Assembly (NCBI RefSeq): GCF_040939455.1
Contig: NC_134129.1
Location: forward strand, 16,440,001-16,504,000
Length of the DNA stretch: 64,000 nucleotides
DNA from: Microcebus murinus
Taxonomy: Eukaryota > Chordata > Mammalia > Primates > Cheirogaleidae
Direction of reading: 5' to 3'
Positions 35,276 through 46,467 of the stretch are shown one piece after another. Position numbers and translations under genes: made by a program. How positions within the stretch are numbered: position 1 is the first letter of the stretch; every line of letters starts with the position of its first letter. The notes beneath the pieces are model-generated. The model had not been told where the DNA came from. It worked only from the letters and a program-made list of their open reading frames with translations, and searched no databases.

Positions 35276-35550
35276 CATGGAGGGCTTACCATGGGTTCTA
35301 CCTATCACATTAGTACTCATGGAATAAATATTAGCAATAATAATAATTGTCATTTCATGTGGAGCCTATGGGATCCATTTCTTATATCATGGTCCTTTTT
35401 CTTCTGCTGGGAAATGGAACTTGGCAAAATTGATAGAAAGAAGACCAGTGGAGTGCGGGAAGAGAAAGATGGCAGTGTGACCTCTTACTTGAGCAGAAAG
35501 GAGTGACGAAAACCCACTGCCTTGAGCCCTCTTGTCCGAGGCATGTGCAG
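35276..35550. other. Single-copy sequence between MIR and L1
   Basis: A short AATAATAATAATTG run near 35335-35350; nothing else recognised. Confidence 0.4.
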
Positions 35551-36893
35551 AGGGCCTACCAAAAAACTATTAATGTGGGAACTAATAAACGAGTTCAGCA
35601 AAGTTGCAGGATACAAAATCAACATACAAAAAATAAGTAGCATTTCCATATGCCAACAGCGAACAATCCAAAAAAGAAACCAGGAAAGCAACCCCATTTA
35701 CAACAGCTACAAATAAAATAAAATACCTAGGAATACCCTTAACCAAAGAAATGAAAGATCTCTATAAAAAAAAAACTATAAAACATTGATGAAAGAAATT
35801 GAAGAGGACACACACAAAAACAATGGAAAGAGATTCCAAAAATAGAACTACCGTATGACCCAGCAATCCTGCTACTGGGTATAGATCCAAAAGAAAGGAA
35901 ATCAGTGTATTGAAAAGATATCTGCACTCCCTTGTTTATTGCAGCAATATTCACAATATCCAAGATTTGGATTCAACCTAAGTGTCCATCAATGGATGGA
36001 TGGATAAAGAAAATATGGTACATTTACGCAATGGAATATTATTCAGCCATAAAAAGAATGAAATCCTGCCATTTGCAATGACATGGATGGAACTGGAGAA
36101 TGTTGTGTTAGGTAAAGTAAGCCAAGCACAGAAAGACAAATCTCACATGTTCTCACTCATATGTGGGAGCTAAAAATTCAAACAATTGATCTCATGGAGA
36201 CAGAGTGGAATGATGGTGACCCGAGGCAGGGAAGGGTAGTAGAGGGAGGGTGGGATAAAGTGGGGATGGTTAAGAGGTGCAAAAATATAGTTAGTTAGAT
36301 AGAATGAACTATATTTGAAAGCACAACAAAGTGAATATAGTCAACAATAAGTTACGGTATACTTTAAAATAACTAAAACAGGCCGGGCGCGGTGGCTCAC
36401 GCCTGTAATCCTAGCACTCTGGGAGACTGAGGCAGGAGGATGGCTCAAGGTTAGGAATTCGAAACCAGCCTGAGCAAGAGCAAGACCCCGTCTCTACTAT
36501 AAATAGAAAGAAATGAATTGGCCAGCTAAAAATATATAGAAAAAAATTAGCCGGGCATGGTGGCGCATGCCTGTAGTCCCAGCTCCTCGGGAGGCTGAGG
36601 CAGGAGGATCACTTGAGCCCAGGAGTCTGAGGTTGCTGTGAGCGAGGCTGACGCCACGGCACTCTAGCCAGGGCAACAGAGTGAGACTCTGTCTCAAAAT
36701 AAATAAATAAAATAAAATAACTAAAACAGTGGAATTGGAATGTTCCTAACACAAAGAAATGATAAATACCTGGGGTGATGGATACCCCAATGACCCTGAT
36801 TTGGTTACTAAATATTGCATGCCTGTATCAAAGTTTTGCATGTACCCTATGAAGATATACAACTATAAGTACCCATAATAAGAAAAAATTAAA
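35551..36893 (+). mobile_element. Sense L1 3-prime fragment, internally deleted, with nested Alu
   Basis: The first part (35551-35836) encodes reverse-transcriptase-distal ORF2 text (ending ..KEIEEDTHKNNGKRF in decayed form). It then jumps directly to ORF2 C-terminal sequence (TATGACCCAGCAATCCTGC at about 35852; CATCAATGGATGGATGG; GGAATATTATTCAGCCATAA). The 3-prime UTR follows and ends in AATAAGAAAAAATTA. A large part of ORF2 is missing between the two, so the copy is dead. An Alu splits the 3-prime UTR at 36381. Confidence 0.93.
36381..36713 (+). mobile_element. Dimeric lemur-type Alu nested in L1
   Basis: AAAATAACTAAAACA is duplicated perfectly at 36366-36380 and 36714-36728. The L1 3-prime UTR reads through once one copy is removed, so the Alu is the younger element. 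Confidence 0.97.
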
Positions 36894-36899
36894 TCATCT

Positions 36900-37764
36900 A
36901 AATGGTACAAATAAAGTCTCAGAGTGAGAATAAAGCAAATGTATAAAGGGTGCATCCGGGAAAACCAGCTGCCGCTGTGCAAATTCAGGCCACTGTCTGC
37001 TTCCGTTTCGTCCCAAGCAGGGCTGCTGTGGGCGAGGGGACGGAAGGTGACGTGTGGAGGAGGGAGGGAGCAGCCTCCAGGTGGAGGGAGGGAGGTCCCA
37101 AGAATAGGGAACAGCCTGGGGGGAGCGTGACGTCAGGGGCAGGAGGGGTGGGCTGAGGTTCTCTTCCGGGTCAAAAGGATCCAGGAAGACAAGCAGCAGG
37201 TGACAAAAGAGTGAGCTCCTCCAGGCAGGACAGAGCCCTTGCATGTCTCTGTCATGGCCCCCAAGGATCCCTCCTCTTCTTTTCTCAGTCAGATGTGCAC
37301 ATCTGCAAACCCACCAGCTCCTCGGGCTAATGTTTGTGCCTACAGGACACGATTAGGTCCTGGCCTTAATTTATGCATTTCTTTGATGGCTCTGCAGCTG
37401 TGTAAGCCATGGTTATTTTATTTACTTTTCTTCAGACTCCCCCTTTGTGGATTTTGCTAGACTGCTTGCTCCTTTTTCTCGCTGCTTTTCTGAGCCTCTG
37501 ATCTGTCTGCCCGTGTGCATTAGGTTCAAGTGTCCGGGATTGCTGGTTTTCAGCCATTTTTGACCTGCCGAAACAGCAGCTTCATATGGTTCGACTGAAT
37601 ATTTTCAAGTTTGGATTATGACTGTAAATTCCCAAGGCAGCTGGGCTGTAGCCACCTGTGCTGAGTACCTGCCACTGAAGAGTCCTCTGTAGTGACAGCA
37701 AGCGGGCTAGCCATCAATCAAGGAGGGAGAGTGGAGGTGTGAGCAGCTCGCACTTAGATGGCAG
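36900..37764. other. Single-copy sequence, G-rich patch
   Basis: A G-rich patch of GGAGGGAGGG words lies at 37030-37145. No gene. Confidence 0.4.
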
Positions 37765-37985
37765 CGATCTGTGCCAGGCACTGCTCTGAGCTGCCCTTAG
37801 ACCCCCCTACAGATCCCAAACCCCGAGGCATCAGTCCTTGGAGTGACCCCATCTGCCATGAGGGCACAGAGGCACAGAGAGGAAAGGCAGCTCACCCACA
37901 CAGTGACACAGCCAGTGGGTGGCAGAACCAGGATTCGAACCCAGACCTCCTGGCTCACGAGTCCATGATCCTACAAAATGTTGTG
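37765..37985 (-). repeat. MIR SINE relic, antisense
   Basis: GTGCCAGGCACTGCTCTGAG, GGCACAGAGAGGAAAGGCAG, CAGTGACACAGCCAGTGGG and CCAGGATTCGAACCCAGACC are reverse MIR words. Confidence 0.88.
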
Positions 37986-38242
37986 ACCAAACAATCCAGT
38001 AGTCCATGCGTGCTCACCTGTCCTTCCCTGTAGACCGCTAATGTTGTGATAAATCAAACACTCCTGGCCAGCCGTTTCATTTTTTTGATATCCTGGTGTT
38101 GTTGGCTTGGATGAAGTCATTTTCCTGGATAAACTCTAATAAAAACCCACTGGTAATTATTGTGTTTCCCCGAAAATAAGACAGGGTCTTATATTTAGTT
38201 TTCCTCAAGAAGACACTCTAGGGCTTATTTTCAGGGTATGTG

Positions 38243-38512
38243 CTATTTTTTTTTTAAGTACGGTACAACCATCTCCATTGATTCAAATAGAGTGAAGTCG
38301 TCTTCTTCTGGAACATCATCCTCACTCTCCAAACCCCGAATTCCATCCTGAGTTTCTTGTGACTCTATTTCCTTTAGAACCACTGGCCCCGATCTCTCCT
38401 GTGGAGCACTAGAGCTCTCACGGGGCGGATGAGAAGGGCTGCTCGTGTTCTTTCCCGCTCCGCGACGACACGCATGGGTTGTGCAGATGCGCTGCGCAGC
38501 CACGCCCATCAC
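38243..38512 (-). pseudogene. Transposase-tail-like open frame in MITE copy B
   Basis: Nearly identical peptide to that in copy A (MMGVAAQRICTTHACRRGAG ... EDDVPEEDDFTLFESM), then EMVVPYLKKK. Substitutions are few and mostly conservative (KEIESQETQ in place of KETESQDIQ). No start context or upstream catalytic domain. Confidence 0.4.
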
Positions 38513-38745
38513 TAGGGCTGATTTTCATAGCCACGCCTGTCACTAGGGCTGATTTTCATAGCCACACCCATCACTAGGGCTGATTTTCATAGCCACGCCC
38601 ATCACTAGGGCTGATTTTCATAGCCACGCCCATCACTAGGGCTGATTTTCATAGCCACGCCCATCACTAGCGCTGATTTCCATAGCCACGCCCACCACTG
38701 GGGCTGATTTTCATAGCCACGCCCACCACTAGAGCTGATTTTCGG
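38496..38745 (-). repeat. 31-bp tandem repeat array, 8 units
   Basis: Units begin at 38507, 38538, 38569, 38600, 38631, 38662, 38693 and 38724 with exact 31-bp spacing. The last two share CCCACCACT, a variant also seen in copy C. Confidence 0.95.
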
Positions 38746-38834
38746 GGTAGGGCTTCTATTGCGCACATGCTTAGACATCCTGCTGGGGCTTATTGTATGG
38801 GTAGGTCTTATTTTTTGGGGAAACACGGTATTGT

Positions 38835-40063
38835 GGTTAAATGGCTGCTTTTAGAGCATTTCATTTGCCCTGTGGGGGCAATAACTGTCACCCTGTCGAA
38901 GGTTCCTTGTGAGCACCAAAGGTAACGCTGCAGCACAAGACCTGGCCTTTGCAGACTCTCAGATAATGTAGCGATTGTGATTATTGTCGTTGTTGCTACT
39001 GTTTGTTGCTCCTTTCTAACAAGCCTTTATATGCAACCTCACCAGCACTAGTAAATTGCTAGTCCTATGGGACATCATAAAGTTATAAACACTTTCCTGC
39101 TATTCTGTAGCTACTAAAAAGACATTTGTACTAGATTTCAAGAGGCTAGCTGTCACTTGGTCACCGGTTCCCTGCTATGGAGTGACTTTCCCAGGGAAGA
39201 GTTAGGTCCCATGAAGATTTCTATTTTTATCTGGGAAAAAGTAGGGGAGAGTTTAAAGGAACATTTTAGGAAATGAAAACATTATCATTTTTCTAAGGGA
39301 CCTGTTGCCAGCATGTGTCCCCATAGCCCTAGCAGCTTGTGAAGCTGTAAACCCTCCTGTCTGGCAATAAATCATGAGTTGCATATCAGGAAAGAAAAAG
39401 GCCTTCAGCAACCTGTACCGAGGCTTCGTGCTGCTTCAGTCACCTAGACGTTGCCCAAATGTGGTCACTATGTATTTCAAAAGATATTTTCAAATTAACC
39501 ATTGCAGTTGCAACGGAAATATTAAAGTCTCTGATTAGTATTCTTGGGACGGATAAAAGATAAACTGGATTCCAGAGTAAAATTAAACTGGTCTTGTTTA
39601 ACTTGTTTGCTCGGTTTCCCTCCCAGGTGTTGTGAGCCTTTCAAAGGTGTCAAGTCTTAAGCCACAAGGGACTGCAGAGAGATCAGCAGCTGCCTTTATA
39701 TTGCGCCCTGACTGCCTGGGCTTCACATGGGACCATCTGGGGCAGAGTGGGGGAGGGCAGTGGGGGAGGGGAGCGGGGGAAGGGGGTGGCTTTTGGCCAT
39801 TAGACAGGCAGACAGAAAGAAGTAGAAGCGTGGCTTCCTGCTTGCTCCTGTCTTCTGCCTCGGTTCAGGCTTCTCGCTACCAACCTGGCATCTGAGCTCC
39901 TCTCCCGGTACCTCTGTGTGCAGATGTCCCTGCCTGTCACTCCACCATCTCTTTCGGGAGTTTGTTCTTAAGATGTTGGTCCCCTGGGGGGCAGAGCCCC
40001 TTTTCCTCCGAACACTGTTGGAATGCATTCAAATAACTCCCTTTTGTCACCCTCTATCATCAT
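38835..40063. other. Single-copy sequence with a G-rich patch
   Basis: A possible MIR trace (GGTTCCTTGTGAGCACCAAAG near 38900) is too weak to assign. No gene recognised. Confidence 0.35.
39739..39787 (+). other. Potential G-quadruplex cluster
   Basis: GGGGGAGGGCAGTGGGGGAG followed by GGGAGCGGGGGAAGGGGG gives more than six G3+ runs with short loops. Confidence 0.6.
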
Positions 40064-40410
40064 CCTGAGTCAGGAAAGCCTAAGTTTTGCTGCGGTAACA
40101 AATCAACTTGAAAAGGTCAGGGACTTCATTCAATGAAGACCTTATTTGTGGCTCATTTGACATGTCTGATGCGGCCAAGTGGGGTTTATAGTTAGTTCCG
40201 CATGTTTTCTCAAAGACCCAGGCTGGTGGAGGCTTGGACATCCTGAAGCTACCGATCTGGAAGCTTCCGCAGACGCCATGGTGGGGAACGAGAAGAGCTG
40301 AGCTGGGGGGTCTCGTGCAAGCTTTTGGTGTTTCCCTCCTTACAGCTTCTTAGAAAGAACTAGACCCATGGCCCCTCCTCACTGCAAGGGGGCTGGAAAA
40401 TGAGCTGGGT
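40064..40410 (+). repeat. Unassigned old interspersed repeat, copy 2
   Basis: GTCAGGAAAGCCTAAGTTTTG, TGCTGCGGTAACAAATCAAC, CCAGGCTGGTGGAGGC and AGAACTAGACCCATGGCCCC. It is the most complete of the three related copies. The class is not assigned. Confidence 0.5.
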
Positions 40411-40442
40411 CACATGCACAGTCAGTATGCACCTGTCACTAT

Positions 40443-40466
40443 ACACACACACACACACACACACAT
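40443..40466 (+). repeat. (CA)n microsatellite
   Basis: About eleven uninterrupted AC units. Confidence 0.92.
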
Positions 40467-40811
40467 CGTTCAATACAACTGAGTAGATTCCAGCTTTCTG
40501 ATCATAAATTACTCTTTCTAAGAGCATTGAGCTAATAGGAGTTGTCAGTTTTCAAAGGCTCCCCAGTCTCAGCTTCTCAAGCCCTCGCCTCTGCTCCCAA
40601 ACTGCGTAGTGGGCATGCTATGTAGACCTTGCCATGTGGCATTAGATTTAACTGTCAGTGTCTCTGCTTCTGCTTCTCCCCATCCTAGCTAAGTTTCTAA
40701 ATCATGAGATCAAAAGACACATGTTTGGAGTTTTAAAATAAAGGTATTGCTAGTGCTCAACATAATACTTGGCTATTTGGTGAATCAGGAAGAAAGGGAG
40801 GGAAGGAGAGA

Positions 40812-40840
40812 ATGAATGAATGAATCAATCAATCAATCAA
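40812..40840 (+). repeat. (GAAT)n/(CAAT)n microsatellite
   Basis: Three to four GAAT units pass into three to four CAAT units, probably by a spread point change. Confidence 0.85.
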
Positions 40841-41428
40841 AACTGCCTCTTACAATGGGTTAGTCCTAAACTAAACTCAATCTATTATGGGTTGGTTTTG
40901 ATAAGTGTAGTGGGCACCAATCTCAGGATGAACATTTAGGTGAATAACAAACGCAACTTAAAAATTTTTTTTTTCTGTAATATCCTTAATTTATATGTTT
41001 TGCTCCCATTCCCCCTGGTGGTGGAAACTTGCTGGCTGGCAATTCCGGTTTCCTCGCCCCCCTTTCCCAGGGCCACGTCAAAGTTCTGGAGGCCAAGGCT
41101 CCAAGGAGCTGGTGTCTGGTCCACAGTGCTGTCTGGTCCACAGGTATTCCGTGACACCCTCTGTCAGTCTGAAGACCCTGGCAGGTGGTGCCTAGCTCTT
41201 TTGTGAAAGGCCTCTTTGAGTCTAGTTCATTGTCCCTTCAAGTCTCTTTGAACTCTAGGAGGTCAACAGAAGCATTCTGCAGCCAGGGAGCCCAGGGAAC
41301 TCTGAGAGTCTCTCTAGGTCTCATCTACAGCCCTGTCACTCTGAGCCATATGCAGTCCTGGGCCATGGAAAACTCTATGGCTTCATCCGACACCTGACAC
41401 AGTCATTTCTTCTCTGGGCTTCGTTCAA
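40841..41428. other. Single-copy sequence, nothing recognised
   Basis: A T8-9 run at about 40965-40974. Nothing else recognised. Confidence 0.4.
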
Positions 41429-41472
41429 GAGCTGAAGCATAACCTCCCTTTGCTTTATAAACCTACAGACAA

Positions 41473-41806
41473 GGCCGGGCGCGGTGGCCCACGCCTGTAA
41501 TCCCAGCACTCTGGGAGGCCTGGGCGGGAGCATCGCTCAAGGTCAGGAGTTCAAAACCAGCCTGAGCAAGATCGAGACCCCATCTCCACTATAAATAGAA
41601 ACAAATTAATTGGCCAACTAAAAACATAGATATAAAAAATGAGCCGAGCATGGTGGTGCATGCCTGTAGTCCCAGCTACTCGAGAGGCTGAGGCAGGAGG
41701 ATCGCTTGAGCCCAGGAGTTGGAGGTTGCTGTGAGCTAGGCTGACGCCACAGCACTCTAGCCCGGGCAACAGAGTGAAACTCTGTCTCAAAAAAAAAAAA
41801 AAAAAA
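41473..41806 (+). mobile_element. Dimeric lemur-type Alu between a 44-bp imperfect direct duplication
   Basis: A full-length Alu with an A17 tail. The 44 bp before it (41429-41472) and after it (41807-41850) are the same text at about 85% identity; both contain CCCTTTGCTTTATAAACCT. That is far longer than a normal 7-20-bp target-site duplication. Confidence 0.93.
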
Positions 41807-42093
41807 GAGGTGAAGCATGACCCCCCTTTGCTTTATAAACCTGCAAACATGTCTGAAAGTTCTCCTCTCCCCATAAAGCTTTGCTGGGTAGGGACAGGGC
41901 CCCCTTTTCTTAGGAATCTGTAACATTTGCTGATTCTCTGTTTCCCAATCAGCTCTCCTCTCCTTCTACCCCAACCACACCCAACACCACGCTCAACCCA
42001 GAGACCTTTCTGTAGTCTTGGGGGCAAGAAGCCTCCCTTTCCTCTTTCAATCCCCTGAGCATCCTTGGGACCTAACATCAAAAATTAAACACC

Positions 42094-42663
42094 CCAATTC
42101 ATGAGTGGATTGTTAAAATTTGGCATATGTTTACAATGGAATATTACTCAATTCTAAGAAACAACAGCGAGCTAGCACTGCCTATATTATCCTGGATTGA
42201 GCTTAAGCCCGTTATCCAAAGTGAGGCGACACAAGATTAGAAAAATGGGCTCCACGTGCACTTGCCATCAAATTGGTACTGACTGATTAACACTATGGTG
42301 CTCAAAGGGTGGTGGTGCTCACCAGGGATTTGGGGGTTGGGGGGGTGGTCCCACATCTGAGGGATGTGGGGAGCATTGTGGAGGGGAAGGGCATACCTCT
42401 AACCCTTGCTATCGAGAGGCAAAGATATAAAATGCAACCAAAATGCTAAGAAAAAAAGAAAAACAAACATTCGTCGTCGGGTGTGGAGCAGGTAGGAGGA
42501 GGGAGGAGGGGACAGGTATATACATACATCATGAGTGAGATGTGCACCGTCTGGGGGATGGTCACGCTTGAAGCTTTGACTCGAAGGGGGAGGGGAGACC
42601 ACGGCAATGTATGTAAGCTTAACATTTGTACCCCCACAATATGCTGAAATAAGAAAAAGAAAA
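42094..42663 (+). mobile_element. Sense L1 3-prime end, 5-prime truncated
   Basis: CATGAGTGGATTGTTAAAA, CAATGGAATATTACTCAATTC (ORF2 C-terminus), then a G-rich 3-prime UTR with CATCATGAGTGAGATGTGCACC and CATTTGTACCCCCACAATATG, then poly(A). Flanks AAAAATTAAACACC (42080-42093) and AAAAATTGAGCACC (42664-42677) are a duplication with two mismatches. Confidence 0.9.
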
Positions 42664-42679
42664 AAAAATTGAGCACCTA

Positions 42680-43580
42680 AACTGGTTGAGAGGAGAGGGG
42701 GTGCACAGTCAAAAGAAATGTCATTGAAATCCATTAATATTTTAAAATAATGTCTTGCCATGCTAATTTCACTCTCAGGGTGGCCTATTTCTTCTTTTGT
42801 CCCCAGATTTGATCAAAGGGCATCTTCATCTGTCTCATACCCTGTCCACTCTCGTCCGCTGGACAATAGTCCTGTTGTGCGGTCAGACGTGTTTATGGGT
42901 GACATCCGTCCACCTTTCTCCCCAGAGCAGGCCACGGGCAGCTTTGCACAGCACACGTGAGATGCCCGCTGCACTGCCAGGTGGCAGCTGCCCTGCGTGA
43001 GACCCTCGCCAGACCCTGCGCTTCTCTCTGCTCTTCCAGATTCGCACCAAGGTTCAAAGGCATCTTATGCATTCTGACATTTTGGTGGCAAAGGCCTGGC
43101 TCCTTTAGGCCCTACATCAAAAGGACGAAAGACTGTACTTTGGTTGCGTCCATGCCGCACGTTAAGTCTGGCCCCTGTGGTTCATGCACGTGTCCCTTCA
43201 TCTTCTGAGAGTGGGAAACGTCCAGACTTAGGGCGGTCGCAGCAGCCTGCAGCTCTTAGAGCGGAGCCAGGGGACCGGGGGCGTTTAATTCTCTGTGCCT
43301 TGCAGTCACCTTGTAGGAGAAACTCTGTCCCTGGGAGCCCTGAGGGCAGACAGCTCGTGTAGAAAAGAGTTCGAGAGAGAACACCTGTTGGTTAAGTCAA
43401 ACCTGAAAGTAAGGAACCTCAGACATCAAAAGCAAGAGTGGCTGCTTTCAGACACAGCTGAATCTACAAATGGTTGCTGGAGGTGAATGCAGCGCACCCC
43501 AAAGAGGAGCCCTGTGCAGTCCCGGGGTTCCTGGCTGTGAACTCTGAACCAGATTTTTATAATGCACATACTGGGAAAGA
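42680..43580. other. Single-copy sequence, nothing supported
   Basis: Overlapping 63-83-codon open frames; none with recognisable features. Confidence 0.4.
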
Positions 43581-43589
43581 TCCCACTGT

Positions 43590-43745
43590 TAAAATATGAA
43601 TATGTAAATATATTTATATACAAGTATGTAAATATACAAATATATTCATATAATAGGAATAAATATTCATAAAATATGAATATGTAAATATAAAACATGA
43701 ATATGCAAATACAATTATTTATAAAAATAAATATGTGTGTGTGTT
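43590..43745. repeat. AT-rich imperfect tandem region
   Basis: Repeated AATATGAATATGTAAATATA-like words three or four times, ending in a short TGTGTGTGTG run. Probably a degenerate minisatellite. Confidence 0.7.
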
Positions 43746-44395
43746 TAGTAAACTGGTGTTCCGAGAATATTTTAGTGTCCTATGAGAACTTACAATGAGA
43801 ACATGGGACACCAGTAAGGTGACAAGGCTTTGTCTCGGGTCATACGGAGAGTTCCAGCAGTTTCTGTAAAGTCTGGTATCTTCTGGCCGCCTGTCCTGTG
43901 TTTCTCCTCCAGAAGCCTTTAAACTCAGAATTTTAATTCAGTCTGATGACGCAAGAGTCTTTTTAAGCCATCCCTTAAGATGCCTGCTTTTAATTAATTG
44001 GTATTAAAAGTGCTTGTGTAGGGGGAAGAAAATGGAAGGCAGGATGTGGGAGAAAGGGAATGTACGTTACAACCCCGGAATAGACACAGAAAAAGAATCA
44101 CCCCGCCCTTTGTTTTAAATCTAGCCTGTCCACCCCCAGGAAGGTTACCCGCTGGCAGGAAAAAGAGAGGATGCAGCATGTTCTTCTACTGGTTACTCAT
44201 GCGGGTGGCTGCCGTTCTCGGGGGTTAGCACGTCTTATATGTAAGTAGGAGCCGGAAGCTTTGGTTGCAGTGAAGAGACCTGGCATGTCACCACTGGAAC
44301 ATTAGCACTGATTTACACTTGTGTTTTTCTCTGCAGGTTAAGTTGCACTTGCACTAACTCGTTGACATCTTCAAGATCAGCTGAGGCTGTTCTAG
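43746..44395. other. Single-copy sequence, nothing recognised
   Basis: No gene or repeat recognised. Confidence 0.4.
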
Positions 44396-44398
44396 TTC

Positions 44399-44495
44399 TC
44401 TCTCTTTTCCAAAGAGGAAACTGAGTCTCAGAGTTAAAGAATCTGTCCAAAATTCTGTAGCTGTTAATCTCAGGTCCTCTGACTCTGAATGGCTT
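44399..44495 (-). repeat. MIR fragment, antisense
   Basis: AAGAGGAAACTGAGTCTCAG, AATTCTGTAGCTGTTAATCTC and CTCTGACTCTGAATG are reverse MIR words. Confidence 0.65.
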
Positions 44496-44614
44496 GTTCC
44501 TTCTCCAGCACTGCTAGCTGCATTGAGGTGACCTCACCGTGTTTTAGGGGGACATGGACTTTTGTGAGAGGGCTGCCGAGACCCATGCAGCCAGGGGACG
44601 AGAGAGAGGGGAGA

Positions 44615-44700
44615 AGGCACATTTACAGAGCCCTGGCCATGTTCCAGGCATGTCAGATCCTTGATCTCATTTCATCTCTGCTTTATGAGATGCACTCACC
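44615..44700 (-). repeat. MIR/L2-type fragment, antisense
   Basis: ACATTTACAGAGCCCTGGCC, TGTTCCAGGCATGTCAGATC and GATCTCATTTCATCTCTGC match the reverse 3-prime part of such repeats. Confidence 0.55.
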
Positions 44701-44759
44701 TAGAGATCCCGGCCTCTGCTGTATCCCTGATGGACTTGGGTGGTGTCCGACTTTTAAAT

Positions 44760-45490
44760 CTGTGTCATTCTCATTTCCCTGATTCTGTGTAAAGATTTTT
44801 TTGTATGTGTTTTTTGCAGTTCACAGAATTTCTTCTGTGATTTGCCTATTTTTCCACCCAGTTGTTTGTATTTTTCCTGTTAAATTTTCTTATTGATTTC
44901 CCCATCTGCTTATGTAATCTTTTGTTGGTTTTTCATCACAAACATCGTATACTCGCTTAAGGTTTCTCTTTTCACTTTGTTCCTGGTATCTTTCAATTTC
45001 AAAACAATTTAAAATTTTGTTTTTTGTGTTTTTTTTTCACATTTGTGTCATTAATACATCTGGATTTTTTTCATGTAATTTGTAATATAGGGATGAAATT
45101 TTAGATTGGTTGTATCCAAACCCCACTTGCTGAGTACCTCACTCTTTCCCCCACCAAATCACCAAATTTCAGTGCCATCTTGGTTGCACATTAAGCTTCC
45201 ATATGTGTGTGGAACTGCTAATGGGCCTGTGTTTCCCTTCATTCATCTCTTTGTCTATCCCTGTGCCGGTACCACACTGTCTTAATTACTGTATATGTCT
45301 AATGAGTCTGTTCCTCTTCAGATTGGTCTGGGCTATTCTTAACACCACGCCCTCCCATAGGCATTTTCAAATCAATTTTTTAAATTACACACATACATAC
45401 ACTTCACTTGGTGATGTTCATTGAAATGGTATTGAATTAATAGACTAATCTGGAGAGAATCGGTATTTTTACAGTATTAATCCCTGATGG
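44760..45490 (-). mobile_element. Old antisense L1 ORF2 fragment
   Basis: CATCTCTTTGTCTATCCCTG followed by ACCACACTGTCTTAATTACTG is the reverse complement of a conserved ORF2 region. TGAAATGGTATTGAATTAAT and AGAGAATCGGTATTTTTACAG lie further in. Heavily diverged, many stops; an L1M-age copy. Confidence 0.75.
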
Positions 45491-45499
45491 AACTTGAGT

Positions 45500-46350
45500 T
45501 TCATAGGTATAGGTTTCCATAGGTATAGGAAGGCCAGAGCTCGCTCTGAATAATGAAACGACTTCTGGCTTCTGTCTGGAAGTTTCCCTGTGACTGGAAA
45601 GCTCTTTCCAAGTGGCCATCCTTGACTGAACATTGGGTTCATTACAGCAGATATTTCTCTTGATGGTGAGCCGAGGGGAGAAATTATTATTGTAATGCAA
45701 TTTGCCAAGATTCTTTTTTCTAGCTGAGTGATCAAATATATGTAATTAGGGAGAAGAGAGCTTGTAAGAACAGTTCAAGGGCCAGCTCAGCTGTGACAGC
45801 TGAGTCCCCGAGATGGCCCAGATGAAAGCGCTCACATACACCCGGGCACAGTGAGCAGTCTGCACAGGCTAGAAACTGTCAGCAAGACAGGAATTCAAAA
45901 ATAGAATAGTGTTCTCAAGCCTGCTGAGTTTGACACAGTCCAGCCAATTTCATTCCAAAGATTATTACCCTGTTTTTCTGACATCTACTTTCCTGTTCCT
46001 CCTAGCTTTCCAACCATAAATACCTAAGACTCAAAGAAAAACAATCCCTGAGATCTGAAGAGTCATAATGATAATCCTTTATTCTGGAAGGCTACAGTAA
46101 TGGCAAATGAAGGTTTTTCAAGGATGAAAGCCTATTTCCTTTAACTCTTAGTATTTTCTAGAAATTAAAATAAGTAGCTGTGTTATGATACACTACAGAA
46201 ACATAAATGATAGTTTTGGTTAGGGAGATAAAAAACAGTAGTGATTGCTCATGACTTTTTAATCATAGCCACTATCATGGTAAATCATTTGTATTTCCAA
46301 TTACAGAAAGACTCATGAGCATTATATTAATAATACTTTTTCCTTTGTTC
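45500..46350. other. Single-copy sequence, nothing recognised
   Basis: A direct 14-bp-scale echo CATAGGTATAGG (about 45503-45533) is the only local structure. Confidence 0.4.
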
Positions 46351-46364
46351 AAGAAGGAATACTG

Positions 46365-46453
46365 TGTAAATGATAGTGTAATTAGTCAAAGTAAAAAAAG
46401 AATAAAAATATATAATAATTTAAAAAAGAAAAAATATTTAAAAAAAAGAGAAT
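46365..46453 (+). mobile_element. Short A-rich retro-insertion
   Basis: Perfect 14-bp AAGAAGGAATACTG at 46351-46364 and 46454-46467 encloses 89 bp: a head from TGTAAATGATAGTG to AGTCAAAGT, then an A-rich body with AAAAAAAGAATAAAAA and AATTTAAAAAAG. Its head end (CAAAG-T-AAAA) recalls the insertion at 16513 (CAAAGAAAAA). Confidence 0.7.
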
Positions 46454-46467
46454 AAGAAGGAATACTG

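Larger units (their letters stand above)
38160..38828 (-). mobile_element. TA-flanked MITE, copy B (8-unit array)
   Basis: A 669-bp element with ends TTGTGTTTCCCCGAAAATAAG and TTTTTTGGGGAAACACGG, flanked by TA at 38158-38159 and 38829-38830. Same orientation and layout as copy A but with two more 31-bp units, which accounts for nearly all of the 65-bp length difference. Confidence 0.87.

Noticed and set aside
41011..41025. CCCCCTGGTGG considered as an antisense CTCF motif
   Set aside because: The conserved GGC of the core is replaced by GGA; too weak.
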